This document shows, piece by piece, positions 59,028 through 64,000 of a stretch of DNA of 64,000 bases. The stretch's first letter is position 1, and each line of letters starts with the position of its first letter. The notes beneath the pieces are model-generated. The model had not been told where the DNA came from. It saw only the letters and a program-made list of their open reading frames with translations, and did not search any database. Source of the DNA: JABDQZ01 sp963801985 (GTDB lineage Bacteria > Pseudomonadota > Gammaproteobacteria > Chromatiales > Chromatiaceae). The stretch lies in assembly GCA_963801985.1 (NCBI GenBank), contig CAWDGV010000003.1:1-64000 (forward strand), in the 5' to 3' direction. A program made the translations under genes and the position numbers.

Positions 59028-61844
59028 CTAGGCGAAGTGACGGGTTTCACCGTCCCCATCGACATTCTCAACACAACGCCCGCAAAGCTCGGGATGACTC
59101 TCATGCTGCCCGACATCTTCACGAAAATGCCAGCAACGAACACACTTTGTATGCTCAGATGCAGAGACTTTGACCGACAATCCTTCAATATCAGTATCAA
59201 CCGCATCAGCTGGTTTATCTGACAATGCATGCAAACGCACGTATGAAGTAATCAGCACAAAACGTAACTCATCACCAAGTTTGGCAAACAGGCTTTGCCA
59301 TTCATCGTTACAGTAGATATCCAGTTCGGCAGCCAGAGATGAACCAATCTGACCTTCCTTACGTGCCAGTTCCAGCTGCTTACTGATGACACTGCGAGCC
59401 ATCAATACTTTTGACCAGTACTCACGCCCCAGTTCTTCAGAACCAGACAGTTCAGACAAACCTTCATACCAGGTCGCCATGAAAACTGAATCGCCTTTTT
59501 CACCGGGAATCTGCTGCCAGATTTCTTCTGCCGTGAAACTCAATACCGGCGCAAGCCACCGCACCATCGCTTCAACAATGTGATACATGGCAGTCTGGCA
59601 GGAACGTCGTGCCAGGCTGTCCGCCTGGGTCGTGTATTGCCTGTCCTTGATGATATCGAGGTAAAAACCACCAAGGTCGACAACACAAAAGTTAAACACC
59701 TTCTGGTAAATCAGGTGGAACTGGAAATCACGATAGGCTTCAATAATGTCCTGCTGCAACAGGAATGCACGATCCACCGCCCAGTTATCCAGAGCCAGCA
59801 TCTCAGCCTGGCTGACCTGGTCTGTTTCAGGATTAAACCCATTCAGGTTGGATAACAGGAAACGCGCCGTATTGCGGATACGACGATAGGCATCTGCATT
59901 ACGCTTGAGAATTTCATCGGAGACCGTCATTTCACCACGGTAATCGGTAGCCGCCACCCACAATCGGATAATGTCCGCTCCCAGTGTTTTCAGGACAGTC
60001 TGCGGCTTGACGACATTGCCCAGTGACTTGGACATTTTCTTGCCTTCTGCATCCACCGTAAAACCATGCGTCAATACTGACTTGTAAGGCGCATGATCAT
60101 GCATCGCCACAGAGGTCAGCAACGACGACTGGAACCAGCCACGATGCTGATCAGAACCTTCCAGGTACAAGTCCGCCGGAGACGACAGGTCGTCACGTGT
60201 TTCCAGTACACAGGAATGCGTAACACCAGAGTCAAACCAGACATCCAGCGTATCCGTAACCTTTTCGTATTGTTCAGCTTCATCACCCAGCAGATCAGCC
60301 GCATCACGACTGAACCAGGCTTCAATACCTTCCCGTTCGACCAGTTGTGCTACCTGCTCTACCAGTTCATCGGTACGTGGATGCAGATCGCCATTTTTCT
60401 TATCAATAAATAAAGCTATTGGCACACCCCAGGTGCGCTGCCGTGAAATACACCAGTCAGGACGGTTTTCAACCATGCTTTCGATACGCGCCTGCCCCCA
60501 GTCCGGCATCCAGTTTACCGTTTTGATTTCACGTAAAGCCGATTCCCGCAGAGACTGCTTATCCATCGAAATAAACCACTGCGGTGTGGCGCGGAAAATA
60601 ATTGGCGTTTTATGGCGCCAGCAGCATGGATAACTGTGCGTCAGCTTTTCTTCATGCATCAGCACATTTTTTTGCTGCAGTACTTCGATCACTTTTTCAT
60701 TGGCCTGAAAAACATGCACGCCTTCAAACAGCTCGGTGCCTTCAACAAAACAACCATTACTGCCAACCGGGTTATTTACCGGCAGGCCATAACGCATCCC
60801 TACAATATAGTCATCCATACCATGGCCTGGCGCGGTATGCACGGCCCCGGTACCCGCTTCCAGCGTGACATGCTCGCCCAGAATGATCGGCACCTGCTTG
60901 TTATAAAACGGGTGCATCAGCTTCTGCCCTTCAAAGGCATCGCCACGACCATAGGCAATCACGTGATAATCATCGATACCCCAGCGTCCCATGACATCCT
61001 TCATCATGCCTTCAGCAACCAGCAAACGCTCGTTTTCAGTCTGCACAATGGCATATTCCAGCTCAGGGTTTAACGCTACGGCTTCGTTGGCTGGCAGGGT
61101 CCAGGGTGTCGTTGTCCAGATAACAGCAGACAACGGACCATGACCATGTCCTTCAGGCAGGCTATGGCAACTGTCCATGAAGGCATCTTCACTCACTACC
61201 CTGAAACGCACATCAATGGCGAAGGATTCCTTATCCTTGTATTCAACTTCAGCTTCTGCCAGGGCCGAACCACAATCGGTACACCAGTGGACCGGCTTGA
61301 AGCCTTTCTGCAAGTGGCCATTGGACGCAATCCTGCCGAGGGAGCGGATGATGTCCGCTTCCTGACCATAGTTCATTGTCAGGTACGGATTATCCCAGTC
61401 ACCGAACACACCCAGTCTTTTAAAATCCTGGCGTTGCTTATCAACCTGCTTGCTGGCATAGCTACGACAGGCTTTGCGAAATTCAGCCGCAGACACTTTA
61501 TGTCCGGGTTTGCCGACTTTCTTTTCAACCTGCAGCTCAATAGGCAGACCATGGCAGTCCCAGCCTGGTACATAGGGAGCATCCATTCCATCGAGCGTAC
61601 GACTCTTGACAATAATATCTTTCAGAATCTTGTTAACGGCATGGCCGATATGGATTTCGCCATTCGCGTAGGGAGGTCCGTCATGCAAAATATATTGCGG
61701 TCTGCCTTTACGGGCTTCACGAATTTTTTCGTACAGGCCATCCTTTTCCCACCGCTTTAGCATTTCCGGTTCACGTTGAGCCAGGTTGGCCTTCATCGCA
61801 AAACCGGTTTGCGGAAGATTTAATGTATCCTTGTAATTACTCAT
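59028..61844 (-). CDS. ileS: Isoleucyl-tRNA synthetase
   Basis: The 938-residue class I synthetase is full length. It has the HIGH motif in GEIHIGHAVNK, the editing domain (YPCCWRHKTPIIFRATPQWFISMD), KMSKS in EGKKMSKSLGN, and the C-terminal zinc finger CVRCWHFREDVGQHESHPELCGRC. It charges tRNA-Ile. The start MSNYKDTLNLPQTGFAMKANLAQ is typical. It sits in murJ-ribF-ileS-lspA order, and its upstream region contains the second MITE copy. Confidence 0.98.
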   Translation of the reverse strand: MSNYKDTLNLPQTGFAMKANLAQREPEMLKRWEKDGLYEKIREARKGRPQYILHDGPPYANGEIHIGHAVNKILKDIIVKSRTLDGMDAPYVPGWDCHGLPIELQVEKKVGKPGHKVSAAEFRKACRSYASKQVDKQRQDFKRLGVFGDWDNPYLTMNYGQEADIIRSLGRIASNGHLQKGFKPVHWCTDCGSALAEAEVEYKDKESFAIDVRFRVVSEDAFMDSCHSLPEGHGHGPLSAVIWTTTPWTLPANEAVALNPELEYAIVQTENERLLVAEGMMKDVMGRWGIDDYHVIAYGRGDAFEGQKLMHPFYNKQVPIILGEHVTLEAGTGAVHTAPGHGMDDYIVGMRYGLPVNNPVGSNGCFVEGTELFEGVHVFQANEKVIEVLQQKNVLMHEEKLTHSYPCCWRHKTPIIFRATPQWFISMDKQSLRESALREIKTVNWMPDWGQARIESMVENRPDWCISRQRTWGVPIALFIDKKNGDLHPRTDELVEQVAQLVEREGIEAWFSRDAADLLGDEAEQYEKVTDTLDVWFDSGVTHSCVLETRDDLSSPADLYLEGSDQHRGWFQSSLLTSVAMHDHAPYKSVLTHGFTVDAEGKKMSKSLGNVVKPQTVLKTLGADIIRLWVAATDYRGEMTVSDEILKRNADAYRRIRNTARFLLSNLNGFNPETDQVSQAEMLALDNWAVDRAFLLQQDIIEAYRDFQFHLIYQKVFNFCVVDLGGFYLDIIKDRQYTTQADSLARRSCQTAMYHIVEAMVRWLAPVLSFTAEEIWQQIPGEKGDSVFMATWYEGLSELSGSEELGREYWSKVLMARSVISKQLELARKEGQIGSSLAAELDIYCNDEWQSLFAKLGDELRFVLITSYVRLHALSDKPADAVDTDIEGLSVKVSASEHTKCVRCWHFREDVGQHESHPELCGRCVENVDGDGETRHFA

Positions 61845-61908
61845 GGAACTCTTACTTCGTTAACAAATTGAGAAAAATGAAAAAATTAAACGATGATTTT
61901 AACTTTTA

Positions 61909-62042
61909 TTCACCACGAAGAACACAAAGATCACAAAGGATTTCAATTTGGTGGATGCCCCTGAAATTTGATCCTGATGACCAGAAAGGAGGCTCAAGCA
62001 TCATCAAAAAACTTCGTGGTCTTCGTGCCCTTCGTGGTGAAA
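61909..62042. repeat. MITE-like inverted-repeat element, copy 2
   Basis: This is a 134-base element between ileS and ribF. The left arm is at 61909-61940 and the right arm at 62012-62042. The arms are inverted and begin TTCACCACGAAG. Each has a 9-base period: CACGAAGAA, CACAAAGAT, CACAAAGGA on the left, and on the right, read on the - strand, CACGAAGGG, CACGAAGAC, CACGAAG. The centre has no gene. The right end is 1 base from the ribF stop. It matches copy 1 at 11840-11992 in arm sequence and period but not in centre. Confidence 0.75.
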
Positions 62043-62043
62043 A

Positions 62044-62980
62044 TTATTTCGCCAGGATTTCACGGGCCTGGCGGGCATCATCATCAATATACTGCTTGAG
62101 CTGATCAAAAGAATCGAAATCCATTTCGGGGCGAATATGTCTGAACAAATTCCACCTGGACATGTTCACCGTAGACCTGCCGGTCAAAATCAAACAGGTG
62201 CACTTCCAGCAGGTAATGGTCATCGTCTTCCACGACGGGGCGATTACCAATACTGGCAACACCATCAACCCAGCCACCATCCTGCTGCAAGCCAAAAACA
62301 CGGACAGCGTAAACGCCATGCAAAGGACTCTTGTTTCGATGCAGTTCTATATTAATAGTGGGATAACCAATCGTGCGTCCCTGCTTATGTCCATGTGCAA
62401 TGCGTCCACACATGCGGTAGGGGCGTCCCAGACAGGCTCCGGCTTGCTCAAAATCACCTTCAGCCAGATGCTCCCTGATACGCGTGCTGCTGTAACGCCC
62501 ACTTTCATCCGCAATGGTATGCAGGTTTTCAACCATGAAACCAAATTCCCTGCCGGCCTGCTGCAGAGTATCAAAATTACCCTGGCGGTTTTTGCCAAAA
62601 TGAAAGTCATCACCAACAAACAGATGTTTTACAGCCAGGCCATTAACCAGAATGCGCTGAATAAATTCAGCTGCGGTCAGGGCTGCAAACCTGGGGGTAA
62701 ACCGGATCAGCAATACCTGGTCTACACCATGATCTTTCAAAGCCTGCAGTTTTTCTGACAACCGGGTCAGACGCGCAGGCGCCTGTTTTGGTGCAAAGAA
62801 TTCCAGTGGCTGGGGCTCGAAAATCATCACTGTGGCAGTCAGGCCAAGTGAACGCGCTTTGCTGACAGCTGCATCCAGCACAACCTGATGGCCGCGATGT
62901 ACACCATCAAAATTGCCAATGGTCAAAACCGTATTGCGGTGCTGGTCTTTCAGATTGTACAGGCCACGTATTACGTTCAT
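62044..62980 (-). CDS. ribF: RibF, bifunctional riboflavin kinase / FAD synthetase (frameshift near 3' end)
   Basis: The 311-residue frame-corrected protein starts MNVIRGLYNLKDQHRNTVLTIGNFDGVHRGHQVVL, with the nucleotidyl-transferase GNFDGVHRGH. It continues with LFVGDDFHFGKNRQGNF and the kinase domain RIAHGHKQGRTIGYPTINIEL. The open frame ends early at 62105 as NGFRFF. Removing one base near 62153 gives HIRPEMDFDSFDQLKQYIDDD and a TAA at 62044. It makes FMN and FAD. It is co-oriented with murJ upstream. Confidence 0.92.
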
Positions 62981-63048
62981 GCTGCGCGATGATCAGTAAA
63001 AAGTGTAATTATATGGCACAAAGGTTGTCGAGTCAGTTCTGAGTCACA

Positions 63049-64000
63049 CTACAGGGAAACCGGTCGATGCCTGAAGTGTTGCAGACGTACTCCGGATAAC
63101 ATCAACACCGAAAAATACACCGCAATACCTGCAACAATCAGTCCAGCAAGCCAGATAACTTTTTGTATCCGCCCTGCCTCCAACCAGAAATCCATACCAG
63201 GGTTAAACCAGAACACCACGAACGACATCAGCAGACATGCCAGGGCAATACGCCAGAAAAGCCATAACCAGCCGGCATCTGGCTGATACACCCCGGCCTT
63301 GCGCAAGCCCCTGTAAAGTAAATAGGCATTCAGCCCCGCCGAAATGGAAGTTGCCAGGGCCAGCCCGGCATGCTGCAGCGGAAACACCAGGATAATGTTT
63401 AAGACCATGTTACTGACCATGGCGATCACGGCGATGCGAACCGGTGTCTTGGTATCCTGCCGGGAATAAAAACCCGGTGCCAGCACCTTGATCAGCATGA
63501 AAGGCAGCAACCCCAGCGAATAGGCCCACAGACTGCGTTGCGCCATGCTCACATCGTGGGCATCAAATACGGCAGACTGGAACAAGGTCGCAATCATTGG
63601 CCCGGCCAGCAACAACAGACCAACTGCCGATGGCAGGCCAAACAACACTATCCAGCGCAGTCCCCAGTCCAGCATGTGACTGAAGGCCTCATGTGATTTT
63701 TCGGCATGCCGGGCCGCCAGTCCAGGCAACACAACAGTGCCAATCGCCACACCCAGAATCCCCTGTGGAAACTCCATCAGGCGATCCGAATAATAAAGCC
63801 AGGAAATCGAACCGCTCACCAGGAAAGAGGCAATCAGCGTATCCAGCAGCAGGTTCAACTGCGTGACTGACATACCGAACAATGCGGGCAACATCAGCTT
63901 ACCAACACGCCTGACACCTTCGTCTCTGGGTGCAACCGTAAATTTCGGCAAAAGTTTCAGCTGGTTAAGGAAGGGCAATTGGAATACAAACTGGGTTATA
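63049..64000 (-). CDS. murJ: MurJ, lipid II flippase (5' part outside window)
   Basis: The frame stays open through the end of the window, so this is the C-terminal part, about 316 residues. The visible sequence matches the MurJ/MviN family: FQLPFLNQLKLLPKF, GVRRVGKLMLPALFGMSVTQLNLLLDTLIASFL, SGSISWLYYSDRLMEFPQGILGVAIGTVVLPGLA, and the late helices with GLALATSISAGLNAYLLYRGL. It has about eight of the 14 membrane helices. MurJ moves lipid II to the periplasmic face. The order murJ-ribF-ileS-lspA is common in proteobacteria. The stop is 68 bases before ribF. Confidence 0.95.
   Translation of the reverse strand, partial: ITQFVFQLPFLNQLKLLPKFTVAPRDEGVRRVGKLMLPALFGMSVTQLNLLLDTLIASFLVSGSISWLYYSDRLMEFPQGILGVAIGTVVLPGLAARHAEKSHEAFSHMLDWGLRWIVLFGLPSAVGLLLLAGPMIATLFQSAVFDAHDVSMAQRSLWAYSLGLLPFMLIKVLAPGFYSRQDTKTPVRIAVIAMVSNMVLNIILVFPLQHAGLALATSISAGLNAYLLYRGLRKAGVYQPDAGWLWLFWRIALACLLMSFVVFWFNPGMDFWLEAGRIQKVIWLAGLIVAGIAVYFSVLMLSGVRLQHFRHRPVSL

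Noticed and set aside
1..64000. tRNA, rRNA, CRISPR array, riboswitch, prophage or transposase genes
   Set aside because: I looked in every gap and saw none. The only repeated elements are the two MITE-like copies and short local repeats.

Overview
The window is chromosomal DNA of a gammaproteobacterium, at roughly half GC. The evidence is the gene content and order: PilS/PilR next to pilin and pilBCD-coaE-zapD-yacG, a complete dcw cluster running from mraZ to ftsZ followed by lpxC, dciA and secA, ampD-ampE, and a murJ-ribF-ileS-lspA string. I cannot name the genus. A free-living environmental organism with type IV pili fits best. There are no rRNA or tRNA genes, CRISPR arrays, prophages or transposase genes.

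Layout. 1-9.2 kb (+ strand): pilS (cut by the window edge) and pilR; a control region with a textbook sigma-54 promoter; a major pilin and a second pilin; pilB, pilC, pilD, coaE, zapD and yacG. 9.2-35.3 kb (- strand): an unknown membrane-anchored protein, a Nudix-ThiE fusion and argJ; a MITE-like repeat; secA, an M23 peptidase, dciA (+) and lpxC; then the dcw cluster read from mraZ at 35.3 kb down to ftsZ at 17.5 kb, with most genes overlapping by 1-7 bases. An unannotated 51-codon gene lies between murC and murB, coupled to both by overlapping start and stop codons. 35.6-41.7 kb: a QueD-family protein, then hisI-gloB-pyrC (-), a DUF1820/PDC-sensor/unknown operon, a 43-residue DUF3149 membrane peptide under two FNR-type boxes, and a bolA-glutaredoxin pair led by a long hairpin. 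41.7-53.9 kb: scattered housekeeping and accessory genes (AGCS symporter, SlyD-like and FkpA-like isomerases, ArsM, Ycf46-type AAA+ ATPase, a degenerate DinB/FGE protein, PilZ, a miniature flagellar-rod-like protein, NadC, DUF1631). 54-56.3 kb (+): a tight operon of two DUF1538 membrane proteins, a P-II-like protein and a CBS protein, the best candidate here for an undescribed system. 56.3-64 kb: ampD, ampE, a histidine phosphatase, then lspA, ileS, a second MITE copy, ribF and murJ (cut by the window end).

Sequence quality. Single-base frameshifts break many genes that must be intact in a living cell (ftsQ, murG, ftsI, ftsL, rsmH, ribF, as well as pilA, pilB, pilC, gloB, a QueD-family gene and an fkpA-like gene). 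Protein similarity resumes in another frame each time and the motifs are kept. I read these as sequencing or assembly errors and give frame-corrected gene limits. The apparent MurG-MurC fusion is one of these artefacts.

How the genes work together. Most of the window serves envelope growth and division: precursor synthesis (MurB-F, Ddl, MraY, MurG, MurJ), polymerisation (FtsW, FtsI), the divisome (FtsL, FtsQ, FtsA, FtsZ, ZapD), lipid A (LpxC), secretion and lipoprotein maturation (SecA, LspA), and peptidoglycan turnover and recycling (M23 peptidase, AmpD, AmpE). A type IV pilus machine sits beside it under PilSR control. PilZ and DUF1631 proteins hint at surface-lifestyle control.
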